Of a stretch of DNA of 64,000 nt, positions 9,472-20,805 are shown in pieces. Within the stretch, counting starts at the first letter, position 1; each line of letters begins with the position of its first letter. Source of the stretch: Lobosporangium transversale (taxonomy: Eukaryota > Mortierellomycota > Mortierellomycetes > Mortierellales > Mortierellaceae). Below the pieces are notes generated by a model. That model worked only from the letters and a program-made list of their open reading frames with translations, had not been told where the DNA came from and made no database searches. The stretch covers positions 394,501-458,500 of the forward strand of contig NW_019028982.1 of the NCBI RefSeq assembly GCF_002105155.1. The letters are read 5' to 3'. The position numbers were made by a program, and so were the translations under genes.

Positions 9472-11683
9472 ATGGAAGATATACCTCTGGAAGATGAGCC
9501 CTTTGGGCCTTTTGACGATTACGATGACAACTTTGACGATCATTTCATGCAACAGGTTGCTGCGAGAGAAACTAATGTGCAACATGAGGCAATTGGTACA
9601 GAGTCAATATCAACAGCGGCAGGATCAACGGTAACGAAAGTTGGAGTAGCCTCCCCAAACTCACATCCTTCCTCCTTTTCGTCTTCCAACGTGGATAAGT
9701 CTCCAAGTAACGACCATGATTCTGAATCTTTACCACAGCAAACCGACTTTTTGGGTATGTTGCAGACTCAGAAACGACAGGCTGAACGAGAGGCCCAGCA
9801 GCAACAACAACATCGACAACAGCAATATCAACAGCAAGAACGCAGTCAAGGACGACGTGATGGCCGTGGCGGCGGTCGAGCTAATGGATTTACAGGCGGT
9901 GATGCTGGTGATTTGGCCACTGTAAGCGTTACTAAGAAGAGGGCTAGACCGGTCAGACTAGATCACGAAAGGTAAAGCCTTAGAGCAATATATATATATA
10001 TATATATAAATATATAAATATAAATATAAATATAGGAGAAACAATTAACACTATGTTACTGGCCATTAATATCTTTACCTTTTTTTTTTTTTTTTTTGAC
10101 TATGATATCATATGAATAGGTTGTTGAGTGAAAAAGGCTTCCCGATGCTGTTGAACCATGCTAAGAGATTCAAGATTCGAACTAATTATAAGGATGCTGC
10201 TGAAAAAGACAATAATGCTGTATGTATAAACAAGTTTTTAGTATACTTTATTATTACTATTATTATTATTATTATATGAACAATTATGGGTCGTAGGATC
10301 GTAGGATCGTAGAGCGTACTTGCTTGAGTACCCAAACATCAAATATTGAAGAAAAAAGAAATTCTTTTATGCTTAAAAATAGATGAAAAACCTTGAGGAC
10401 TTGATGCGCGTGTATCAAATGTGGGCCCATAACTTGTTCCCAAAGGCGACGTTTAGAGATTTTATCATTACGGCGGAAGCAAGATGTAAATCGGAGAAAA
10501 TAATGAAAGTAAGGAAAAAAAAAAAAAAAGAGGTATAGCATTTTAAGCTATATCATTATGAAACGATGTGATGTTGATTGTTAAGGATATTATTTATGAA
10601 GAAAAAAAAAAAAAAAAAAAAAAAAAAAGTTGCTAACAATGCTTTTGATGCTGCCATGATCTTTATTTATGTTAGGCGACAATGGATGGTTGGCGTGATG
10701 CATACTGGAACAAACGATTTGAGGAATCAACGGCAAAAGAGGACGCGGAATATGCAGAGCAAAGAGCACAGACAAGTCGGGAGAGTGTTTGGAATGAACA
10801 CGAGATGGAAATGGCAAAATCTGCATCCATGCAGGACATGGACCGGGATCCTTTATCATCGATAAGCGAAATTGACAAAAGATCTCGGGATAATGAGACT
10901 TCTACCTCTTCATCCCATCTAAAATCAGTACAGATGCAGAAACAGCCGCGGCCGAGGCCGATAACCTCTCAAAAGGGGAAGGGAAAGGCTACTGACGATG
11001 TGTCAGCGGCGATGCATCTGACTGTGTCTGATGATGGAAGCGAAATTGAGGATGGTTACGAAGAAGCGTTACAGAGGATGAGGATTTCCATGGACTCGGG
11101 TCTTCAAAACAGCTCAAATGATTACAACGTATCTGCAGGGTCATCGAGTAGGCGCAGTTATTTGGGCAATCGAGAAGCAACTGCGCAGAAAGAAGGGGCT
11201 GGGCAAGCGCCTAGGCATGATTTTGAAGGAAATGAGGATGAAGGAGATGAAGATGAGGAAGATGAGCCACTATTTACACACCGTGCATTGCGCATGATGG
11301 GAAGCTCTATCAGTAATGATATTCTTGGCAAGGATGTACCCTCCCACACCATTACTACGCCGAAAGATGGGACTCAAATGAATCATGCATCCTCGGAAAA
11401 GTCAATAAAACCACCTCCCATAGAAGATAGCATGAATAGTATTTCGAATCCGGCTCAAGCTTTGGTCCAGTCAGACCCTGTACTAGCCAAAGATTTCGAT
11501 TTTGATGCAACATTACCACTTCCTCTTCCTGATGGCAACAGTCCGAGTATGGGTATCAGAATTAACAGACTGGGCCGGTTAGAAGATGGGGATGAGGATG
11601 AAGATGAAGAGGATACACTAGCACTGCGGAAACCAGTAAAGGGTAGACGTGCCATCATGCTAGATGACTCTGATGATGAATAG
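9472..11683 (+). CDS. CSM3: Replication fork protection component Csm3/Swi3 (TIPIN)
   Basis: Exons 9472-9971, 10120-10219, 10383-10508 and 10676-11683 give 577 residues, larger than yeast Csm3 (317) or human TIPIN (301). An acidic N-terminus (LEDEPFGPFDDYDDNFDD) and a Gln-rich linker precede the Swi3 domain at about residues 155-255: RPVRLDHERLLSEKGFPMLL, then LEDLMRVYQMWAHNLFPKA and FRDFIITAEARCKSEKIM. The long C-terminal part is acidic and disordered and ends in GRRAIMLDDSDDE, a tail typical of the fungal family. Together with Tof1/Swi1 the protein travels with the fork, helps it pause, and supports the S-phase checkpoint. Intron 1 holds a TA/AAATAT microsatellite, intron 3 a run of 27 A, and 28 A start four bases after the stop codon. 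Confidence 0.88.
9990..10036. repeat. AT microsatellite in CSM3 intron 1
   Basis: A (TA)n run of about 10 units passes into repeated AAATAT units. It lies between the donor GTAAAG at 9972 and the acceptor at 10118-10119. An 18-T run follows within the same intron. Confidence 0.8.
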
Positions 11684-11686
11684 GCC

Positions 11687-11714
11687 AAAAAAAAAAAAAA
11701 AAAAAAAAAAAAAA
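11687..11714. repeat. Run of 28 A right after the CSM3 stop
   Basis: The stop TAG at 11681-11683 is followed by GCC and then 28 consecutive A. It resembles a poly(A) tail fixed in the genome, but there is no target-site duplication. Many other A/T runs of 15-32 nt occur in this window, so it is probably one of these. Confidence 0.85.
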
Positions 11715-11924
11715 GCCATATTCATGTATACATACAAATGTCAATTGGGCTTTTTGAAGGAAGACAGCACACCATCTAGCCTATTGAAAACTAGTCGAAG
11801 CAGTTGTACAAGAAACAAAAAAATTTACTTTGCATAATTCTGTGGCTATTCGAATCATGGAAAAAAAAGGGAAAAAAAAAAAGGCAAAATACAATATAAT
11901 AACGACATCAATAATAATAAAAGT

Positions 11925-12977
11925 TTAAGGGATGGTAGCATAGCAGCATGTAATAGCAGTGCCAGCCTTGTGTTTTGTTTTATCGAGTCTCATCGGAGGT
12001 TCTCGCTGTACCATGAGAATGTCCAGTAGTTCCATTTGAACTTCGTCGTCCACGAGTGAGTCGCTGAGATAGAGTCTTTTGAGGTTTGGACAATGGCCGG
12101 GGTTAGAGAACAGGTCCATCAGCGCGTGATTATCAGGCCATTCGCTATCAACTGTAAGCTCTTCTAATCGTTCCAAAGCAAGTAGCATGGGGGTGTCGTT
12201 GATGTTATTGTAATCGTTACCGCTGCTATGATTGGTGCTTTCTTGTTGCCCTTTATCATCGTTTATCAAAAATGTATCGAGCCCCTGGATTCCTTTCAAT
12301 TCAAGCCTTTTCAGTGTCCTGCGATTGTTCCTCAAGACTATTAATAATCGAACATGAGCTACATCCCATGACTGTAATGTCATTTCTTCTAGTTGCTTTA
12401 GTCCCTTCATTTCCTCGATTTCCAGACCAGGCAGAAGGCCGCAATAAGGAGCTGTTCCTACCCATGTGAGACGCTTAAGAGTCGGATTGGACTGGACCAA
12501 TTGACATGATTGAGGACAGGTTCGATAGAGAGTTAGATCAATGAGCCGTCGACATTGGAATGGAGCAACATTGTTATAAGGTGTTAGGGTATCGTTTAAG
12601 AAGAATCGAATGTATGGGCTATGATCAAAGATGAGACGTGCAAGATCATTTGAGTATTTTTCTTGAGCTCGATGTCGCTGCTCTTGTTGCTGGTGGTTGA
12701 GTAGATAAAGAGTCCGGTTTGCTTTCCTCATCAGCATTGCTTCGCCATCGTAAACAGTCCATAAACAAGGATAAAAGATCTGGTACCAAAGCCGAGAAAC
12801 AAGGGCACAAGCTAATATGGTTCGAGGTGTAAAAAAAAAAGATGGCCTGGAGCGAGTGTAGTTATGATTGTTATTATTGCTGCTACTGATGGGTGTCCAA
12901 GCGGAAGAAGCAGTATAATAGCTAACACGGTCCAGAATCTCATGAAGAAGCAAAGGATTAGGTCTATGGAACTCCAT
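11925..12977 (-). CDS. Short F-box/leucine-rich protein
   Basis: A single exon on the minus strand encodes 350 residues from the ATG at 12975-12977. The N-terminal NPLLLHEILDRVSYY and TILACALVSRLWYQIFYPCL form an F-box interrupted by an Asn/Ser-rich insert; the Leu, Cys-x-Leu-Val-Ser-x-x-Trp and Trp positions fit the fold. Leucine-rich segments follow (LIDLTLYRTC, LKRLTWVGTAP, LKQLEEMTLQSW, LKRLELKGIQGLD, LKRLYLSDSL). F-box proteins link Skp1/cullin ligases to substrates. It is convergent with CSM3, with about 240 bp between stops. The C-terminus reads TAITCCYATIP and may be a short or decayed end compared with the 566-residue relative downstream. Confidence 0.75.
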   Translation of the reverse strand: MEFHRPNPLLLHEILDRVSYYTASSAWTPISSSNNNNHNYTRSRPSFFFTPRTILACALVSRLWYQIFYPCLWTVYDGEAMLMRKANRTLYLLNHQQQEQRHRAQEKYSNDLARLIFDHSPYIRFFLNDTLTPYNNVAPFQCRRLIDLTLYRTCPQSCQLVQSNPTLKRLTWVGTAPYCGLLPGLEIEEMKGLKQLEEMTLQSWDVAHVRLLIVLRNNRRTLKRLELKGIQGLDTFLINDDKGQQESTNHSSGNDYNNINDTPMLLALERLEELTVDSEWPDNHALMDLFSNPGHCPNLKRLYLSDSLVDDEVQMELLDILMVQREPPMRLDKTKHKAGTAITCCYATIP

Positions 12978-13358
12978 TTTTTTTTTTTTTTTTTTTTTTT
13001 CTTAATAAAAGACAATGGATGCTGGGGTACCCGTGAAATAAATTTTAGAATTATGGTAAAGCAGAGATAGCAGAATAAAAAGCAACCACAGCGCCCTTTT
13101 TTATTTTCTTTGAAACTAAAGACATGGCTTTTAAGCCATATTGTCAAAGAGAGAAAGTTACAGTGCCACGAGAATTGAGATGCATTAACAACATGGTTTG
13201 GGCGCAATCTGGATAGGTGACGAGCTATCAGGGGATGGGCTGTGCAGTTTAAAGCATAGCTTTACTTGTTTCAGGAACTTTTTTTTTAATTTTTTTATTT
13301 ATTGCTCAAAGAGGAAAAAAGGGTTGTTCTTTATTTCTTGATAAGAATCATAAGATGA
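12978..13358. other. Intergenic, upstream of the F-box gene and 3' of GPI16
   Basis: A run of about 23 T sits directly upstream of the F-box ATG (12977-12999). The rest is AT-rich sequence between two minus-strand genes. No gene is visible. Confidence 0.5.
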
Positions 13359-15736
13359 CTACTCATCTTTCTTCTCTTTATCCTTTCCCTTGGTCTTATC
13401 TGATCCTACTACCTCAAAGTTGCGTGTCATCAAGTTAAACATGGACCCGAAAAAGAGTGCAATGACTGTACATGTCAATGTAATCACATTATATGGCATC
13501 GAGAAATCGGGGGTCGGAAGACTTAATAACAAAGTTTCAGTGTAAATCCGAACCTTGTCTGTTTCATTATCATCATCATTACCCTCTTGTTGTTGTGTGC
13601 TCAAACGGCGACTCTGCACAAGACTAGCATCACGTCCTTGGTAAATCCTCAAGTGATCTACACTTCCATAGCCGATCTGTCCTTTTTGTCTCGCCAGCGG
13701 GACCGTGATCACTGCATAACCAATATCAAACCCACGGTTTGCATCTGGTGGATGCTCCGTGTACTTCAAGAATACTTTGTCAAACGAGATTGAGAACTTG
13801 ATCTTGGAATGTGAAGGAAGGTTCAAGGCTAGTTCCAATACTGCAGGCCTGGCGCGATCAACTGCCTGCTGATAGTACATCTTTTTGACGATATCTTTTA
13901 TAAAGACATAAAAGGAAGATTAGAGGAATGTCAAACCATGGGTTTACTTCAATTTTTTTTTTTTTTTTTTTTTTTTTACCTCGGTAGTTTTCAAGTAGTT
14001 GATCATTAAGATGAACAGTAAATGTGTGAAGGTATAGCTTAAGATACCATGGCAACGTATCCAACAGAACAGCTTCCACGTCCTGCGAATCGTTATTATA
14101 AATCTCAATCGAAAGTCCTCCACGCTCCTGACCATATCCTGTGAAGTATCTGTGAGCCACAATGCCAGGTGATATAGGTTGGACTATGGAGGGTTATGGC
14201 CGATGTTGAGCAACAAAAAAGAAAAATGAGCCACTAAGCAAAAGATTCCCTGTCTTTTTTTTTTTTTTTTTTTTTTAAATAGAGAGACATACCTGACTTG
14301 GGACGTGAACTCTCCCACTGCATTGAAAGTTTGAATGGTTCCGATGACGATGACGTGTCTCCACTATAAGCCTTTTTCAGATCATAGACAGCAATTTCTT
14401 GCTTATTTTCGTCAGATCCAATTGTATATCTCCCTTCAGGCAACATAGGCGTCAATTCATATTGCTTATCAAATTGAGTTGTCTGTGGTAAGTGAACAAT
14501 GATATTGGAGGTCGAAGCAAGAGGACAGGCCTGTGTGATCTCGCGTTCAAATAGCGATGACAGTGACCAGTCATAGCTGCCGTCTTGCCTTGCTACATCA
14601 AAAACTGTCGTGATTGTTTGTACCAATTCCAGACTTTTGACTTTGCATTTATCATCCTAGCAATGCATTATAAAAAAAAAAAAAATTAATAAACTATTAA
14701 AATGTCTGCAAACTTTATTAAAGCAATTTTTTTTCCTCATTTTACCTCGCACACAGGCCGAACATGGATTGCCATGGAATAAAACCGAGTATCAAACAAT
14801 TTGTGGGATTTGAGCAATGAGGCGATGCCGGATTTTGATTTGCAAGGTAGCAGTTTGATCCATGGTGTCAAATTTTCTGTGCATACATTTTCGTGTGGTA
14901 ATGATCCGTAGCGCAGTTTCCTTGGGGTCGTTGATGTAGTGTTTGACGGCGATAACTTTGAAGAATGGACATTATAGAGGCCTTCGTTCCTGAACGAAAG
15001 TTTGGGCTCGATACTGATTGTGTCATCAATAAAGTTCAAAGACGCACAAAACAATCCTGAGAGTGTGTTGGTCAATCCCCTCCAATTACCTTCGGCTCTA
15101 TATATTTAGAGAAGAAGCGTTAGTTTCAATGTTGGGACTCGGTCCTGCCCTACGCTAAGGTAGGAAGGGGGTTCAAATTTTTTTCCAAATCCACATTACT
15201 GTAATCTGTTGTTGTTCAACCATGCCCAAAGTTCGACGCCTGTGCCAACAGATGGTGCAAGAGGATATCCCCAATCGCTATATTGCCATCTCCCCTGTGT
15301 AAATGTTAGATGTAGTTCTTCCACTTCAAAGCTATGCAGAATCTGTCCGATCGATCGAGGAAATAAGTTGTAGTGGCTGACTAAATAACAGTGGTTAAAA
15401 AATCTTGCTTTAGATTCAATAATTCCAATGATAGAAGGAAAAAAAATAAAAAAGTGAATTCTCCCGCTTACAAAGATTAGAAGCAGCGCCATCGAAATGC
15501 TCTTCATCCATCATTGTTCCAATGTGTGTAGTGAACTGAAAATGACTATAAGCGCCGCCATCGTTCAAAGGTTTCAGAACAAGTTGCTCATGGAATGCCT
15601 CAGGAGCTTTAAGGATAGGCACCGTCTCCTTCACATGAAGTGCTTGTTGTGATGCATCTGCAATTGTTGATAATGAAGAAGCAATGCAGAGCAGTACTCC
15701 AGTTGATAGAAGCATTTGTCCTGAGATTGGGCGCAT
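13359..15736 (-). CDS. GPI16: GPI transamidase component Gpi16/PIG-T
   Basis: Six exons on the minus strand, 15736-15472, 15380-15200, 15097-14746, 14656-14293, 14183-13980 and 13894-13359, give 633 residues (yeast Gpi16 610, human PIG-T 578). A signal peptide (MRPISGQMLLSTGVLLCIAS) leads into a luminal domain with family hallmarks: LVLKPLNDGGAYSHFQFTT, FSHYNLFPRSIGQIL, ELHLTFTQGRW, VELWAW, WRGLTNTLSGLFCASLN, HRYFTGYGQERGG and YYQQAVDRARPAVLEL. One transmembrane helix near the C-terminus (VITLTCTVIALFFGSMFNLM) is followed by a short Lys-rich cytosolic tail. PIG-T is part of the ER complex that attaches GPI anchors, and it is disulphide-linked to the catalytic subunit Gpi8/PIG-K. Two introns carry A runs directly after the donor GT. 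Confidence 0.96.
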
Positions 15737-16650
15737 ACTTTTGTTGCCAGTTTCCTAAGAATGAATGCTGGAAACAAAGATGAATTACAAAGTTGCTCTT
15801 CAAGACTGTTTTAAAAGCACGAGCAGATTTCCACGTCACAACATCAGCGTCCAAGCGACGCGAATGTAAATAACCATATCGGGCCGTGCATTTATTCATT
15901 TATTTCATCTTACTTCCCTAGAACTTCACAGGGGTTGTTAAGTCTAGCTTTTATTACTCCTCTGTTTTCTCCATAAGATAGTGTCTTTTCCTTCTGTAAA
16001 CTCTCGCTCAAAAGGATCTATTCTTTGCTAAAAGCCCAATATCAGTAATGATCCTTTGAGTACTCCGCAGCTCGTCATCCATCATAGCTTCCACAGGGTT
16101 GCCAGGTCGATCATCATGTAGAATTCTAATGGCCCAATGAAGAAGGAAATATGACTAAGTACTATGCATGTTATGACCCTTAAATCCTGAGACTCTAGTG
16201 TAAGGGCAGGGAGATCATGATGGCAATAATGGTACTGAAGAGAATGTGGAAATTGTATGGTAACGATACAAGAATGCGGTATAAGTAAGCAATTTGAATT
16301 ACTAGTTTAAATGCTTTCATGTTTTCAGTGCTTGGTCTTAAAAGTATTAACAGGAATCAGACTCAGTTTCCTGGTAGTGTAACAGGGTTCGTATGAGGAT
16401 GTAGGGAAGCTCATGGCGAAAGCAGCATGGGAGTGTAAGTTGTTCGAGCTGCTTCGACTACAACATCTAAAGCTCATGAAAATAAAGTTAAAGATGGGTT
16501 GAGTGTATAAATATGAAAAATTGAAAATGACTAAAAAAATGGGACCGTTGTGCTTATTTGTGGTATGCATGCCAGTGATTACATGTGCAATTTCTTTTTC
16601 ATAAACTAGCGTCACTTTGGCATCATCTCGATGCAGTGAATTGCACCCTC

Positions 16651-16683
<33 letters not shown>

Positions 16684-17287
16684 AAGATTTTGTTTGTTTG
16701 AGTTAAAGAAGCCTTGAGTTTATGATGAATAATTAGACACGAATTAGGCTCTGGGAATATTATTGTCACCAAGACTTTCTAGACAGCGCAAATCTTTTCT
16801 ACATTTCAATCAAAGAAAAGGTTTTCAACAAGGTTAGGGCCATGAATTTTGAACTGAGCGACTGGTTATCTCCAAATGGTATTTCATGTCTTACCAAACC
16901 TGTGGTACAGTAGTGTCAACAGAGAAATAAAATGCAAGCATGAAGAGATATGAGCAACTAAAAAAGAGCGCCGAGAGCGTTCGGTGTGAAGCCTAAATCA
17001 CCCACATGCTAATGTTTACTCCATTTGTTGATCCTACTGAGCTTACGGACAATAGGAGTTGCATCTATTTCAACCAACGCTTAGACTGACATTTAGAGGA
17101 ATGCAGGGGCATCTTACACATACAGAGTGGTAAAACACGATGTGAACATGTTGCGAACGAAGCAGCCAAGCGGCAGCAGTTAACGAAAGAAGTTTGCACC
17201 GCTTGTTGGTAAAGCGGGTGTTGAGGCTTTTAATTTATTTTCCCTTTAGATGTGCCCTTGCATCGTTTTGTTGCAGGCACCCTGGAT

Positions 17288-17323
<36 letters not shown>

Positions 17324-18467
17324 TATTTGCATGTTCTTACAAAAGCAAGGATGGAAAACTATTCTTCGTTAATTTGTTAGCACGCGCGTAACAGTCTTCC
17401 AAATGTCTTTGGTTTATATTTGTGGTTGATTGGCACTTTGCTCAAGAATTAAATTTGATCCGATATTGGGGGCGAGGAAAAGCAAAGAAAGAAAAACGGA
17501 AGGAATGAGAAATGATGATGTGTGTATAAAAAAAAAAAATAAAACCAGCGACGCGTATGGCAACAGGTTCAGATCAATCAGATCAGTCAGGGCAATGCAA
17601 TGTTTTCTTTCAAGACATGACAATATTACAGAGTCGTAGTCAAGGGAATATAAACAATGAAGTAGCCATGACCATGACCAGGACTGTATCTCGACCACTT
17701 GTGATCATTACCAGTCTTCCACATGTAAATATAGACATGACATGTTGTGTGCAACAAGCACAGTGGTGCAAACTGTTTAGTAACTGTTTTGCAACTGTTT
17801 AGTAGCTGTTGCAAACCATTTTAGTCTGGAGAAGAGGAGGAGAGAGTATTAATAGCTTAAGCGATGAATAAATGAATAAACGCTGACTTCATTTGCATTA
17901 TAATGTGTAATGTTAAGAGGCAATAAGCTTTGCGTACCTGTTTCTGTTTCTGTTTCTGTTTCTCAAAAATGTTGGTATTTTTCTGACCTGTGCCTGTCTC
18001 TGTGCTTCTCCCTCCACATCCTTTCCCTTCCCATCCTTGCTTCCTTTCCCCTCCCTTTCTTCCCCTTGCTCGTGTTTTCTTTTTTTTTCTTCTTTTTTTT
18101 TCTTCCTCGGTTCACTTCATTTCACTTCACTTCATTTCACTTCACTTCATTTCACTTCACTTCATTTCACTTCACTTCACTTCATTTCATTACTTTTCAT
18201 CAGTCATCTCATTCCACTTGTTGCATTAGCACTTTTTTTATTTTATTTTATTTTATTTTTTGAAATAGATATCAGCTTACTATTTGTAGGCAGCATAGAC
18301 TCGAGCTTTGCTTCTTCTTTTTGCATTCAACCTTTTCTTTCTCTTCAATCTAATCCTTCATCTTCCTTTCCATGTAAACTCAACATCGTCCTTCCTCTTT
18401 CTCCTTCCTACCGAAAATAATTATTCTCTTTGTATTATATTTGCACAACTCTTAATATTACCATACC
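15737..18467. other. 2.7 kb gene-poor region between GPI16 and the chitin synthase
   Basis: I see no supported gene. Contents include a CACGTCA half CRE at about 15833 near the GPI16 start, T runs at 16653-16676 and 17289-17320 (about 32 T), a short TTTCTG repeat at 17940-17963, a CT-rich block at 17990-18110, and the TTCAC array described separately. A short frame at 17140-17210 (CEHVANEAAKRQQ) faintly recalls an RNase H-type retroelement end, but it is too short to call. The right half is probably the chitin synthase promoter. Confidence 0.5.
18111..18190. repeat. TTCAC/TTCAT tandem array upstream of chitin synthase
   Basis: Four tandem copies of the 15-mer TTCACTTCATTTCAC are followed by extra TTCAC and TTCAT pentamers, about 80 bp in all. 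It ends about 280 bp before the chitin synthase ATG, inside a long pyrimidine-rich strand. Confidence 0.9.
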
Positions 18468-18544
18468 ATGGAAAATAACAGCACCAACAACCCACCACAA
18501 CCAGACAATGACAGGAGTAGTCATCCTATTCACAATGACCATTC

Positions 18545-18583
<39 letters not shown>

Positions 18584-20766
18584 GCAACATCCTTTACAAT
18601 CTCGCGTGAGTCGAAAACGGTCTTTAACCAAGCCAGAACGATATCGACCAAAACAAGGTATACTCAACCGTACACCCTCTCAAAAAGCACAGGATTCTTT
18701 ATCCTCAACCTTCGTTGACAAAAATGACTCCACCGGAAATCTACTCCAAGGTAGTGGTGAGTCCTCCTTGGCTGGTACCCTGACTCTGTCCTCTTCAGCT
18801 GCCGTTGTGGCCGCACAGGAGCAACAACAACAACGACTTCGTGTCCAACAAATGAATGCTCGGGCTCAGGGGCAAAATCAACAGCATCAACGCCCTCGAC
18901 CGCGTCGCATGTCGACTCTGCGTCGTTCAGGCAGTCAAAGAAATAACCCAGACACAGGAACAGGGGCAGGAACAACAGCAGATGTGCAGCGTCGTCCTTC
19001 TAAACCTACAAAGAAGAAAGTAATAGTTGAGAGAGAAATCGAGTTGACACCATGGGTGATTACCTCGAGAATCTTGACATGTTGTATCCCTTCGAGCATG
19101 CTTCGATGCTGCAACGGTAAAAGGTTCTCGAGGATCCAGGTGATCCAGGCTTGGCGCGAGAAAGTTTCGTTATGTATGATTATTTTCTTGATCTGTGGAT
19201 TGTTGGCCTTTGTGATCTTTGGCCTTCAGCCCGCTTTGTGTCCCGATGAGTCTCGTGTCGCCATGTCTTATTCAACACAGCCTACTAATGGAAAGCCAGC
19301 TGCGAAAGGTAAAAAAAAAAAAAAAAAAAAGAGCGGTTTGCCAAGCGAGGGGATGGGAAAGATCAAGGACATTGTCAGTTTTTTTTTTTTTTTTTTTTTT
19401 TTGGTCTGTTTGCTGAATAATTTACGCGCCTACAAATTAACACGCGGGATTGGAGCATGGGAATGAGACATCTGCAGTCTAGACAAAGCATGATCGTAGG
19501 AAGCGTGATTAAGGATGGGTTGGGAAAAAAAAAAAAAAAAAACGCGTGAATAAGACAGCCCAGGCACAGCTTGACTAGATCAACGATCGAAACAACATTA
19601 TTTGATGGATTGATATGACAGCGCACAGGTCGCCCCTGAAGCTTTGTGTGATTGAACAATTTTTCTTGAACAATTGGCATCTTTTTCTATCTGAGGTTAG
19701 AGCTGCGAATTTAAAAATAGAGATGACAAAGAAAGGCGTTCAATATTGGATATGTGTCGGTGCAGTGCTTTATGCTATAACAATGTATTGTGGTGAATCA
19801 GTGCTTATGAGTGATCAGAACCACTCTCATATACAACACACACACGTTCATCTTTTCATCGAAAAAGATATAGGCTGCCATACAATGCGTATAATATATA
19901 CGTGTTTTGCTGATGCTTGATTAATATAACTTCATCGGATGCAAAATGTTCCAGAGAAGGTGCTTACTTTGTCAGATAAATTTATTAAGAAGAGTGGAGA
20001 TCGTCATGATAGAAAGAAAAAGAATTTCATTTTTAAATTACTATCAGACAGCGAGCCCTTGTGTTTGTTTATTCTCCGTTTTCTTTCTTTTTTCTTCAAC
20101 GTCCAATTATTGATACACCGCGTGCGAACAGCCAGCCATGAAATTTGAATTTTGTCAAAAGCGGGCTCATACACTTTGTGACACATGCTGGAAGCGAACT
20201 GGACATGGGAAATTTGGGCAGGGAATCAAAATGAATTCAGAGCGCACAGGCAATATTACGGACACAACAGCCAGTGGTCACACAAGGCCACAGCAACTGG
20301 CCACTACTAATGCTTTACTCGATTGTTTTTTAATATCTTTCCTCAATTTAGAAAATTATATTGACTCTGTCATCATCCGAGGAAGTGCTTATCCATTTGA
20401 CCAGGTGCAACGGTTCCTCAACAGCAAGGGGGTCGCTATGTCTGTTGATTATCGTTCGCAGGATATAACAGAGCTCTTCTACGATAGCTCGATGCCCTGT
20501 GCAAGATTTCCAGGCGTTAATGTCACTAGAGATCAATGTGTCGTCCCAAACCCATATAAAAACACACCATTGGTTGCCAAGCCCTGTATAACGTACTCAG
20601 AGTTGGCCGCCTCAGGTATGCGATCAAAAGGCAAGCTGTCCTTCCTCTGGACTGACTTGAACGATTATAAAAGACGCGAGTTTGATAACGTCATCATCTA
20701 CGACGGCAAAAGTAAGTGCAAAGGATCAAATGAATCATTGAAGCCTAATTTCTCACGAGCATATAT

Positions 20767-20805
<39 letters not shown>

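Noticed and set aside
17140-17210. Possible RNase H-like end of a retroelement (CEHVANEAAKRQQ)
   Set aside because: Only about 25 codons, no flanking reverse transcriptase, no repeats or target-site duplication.
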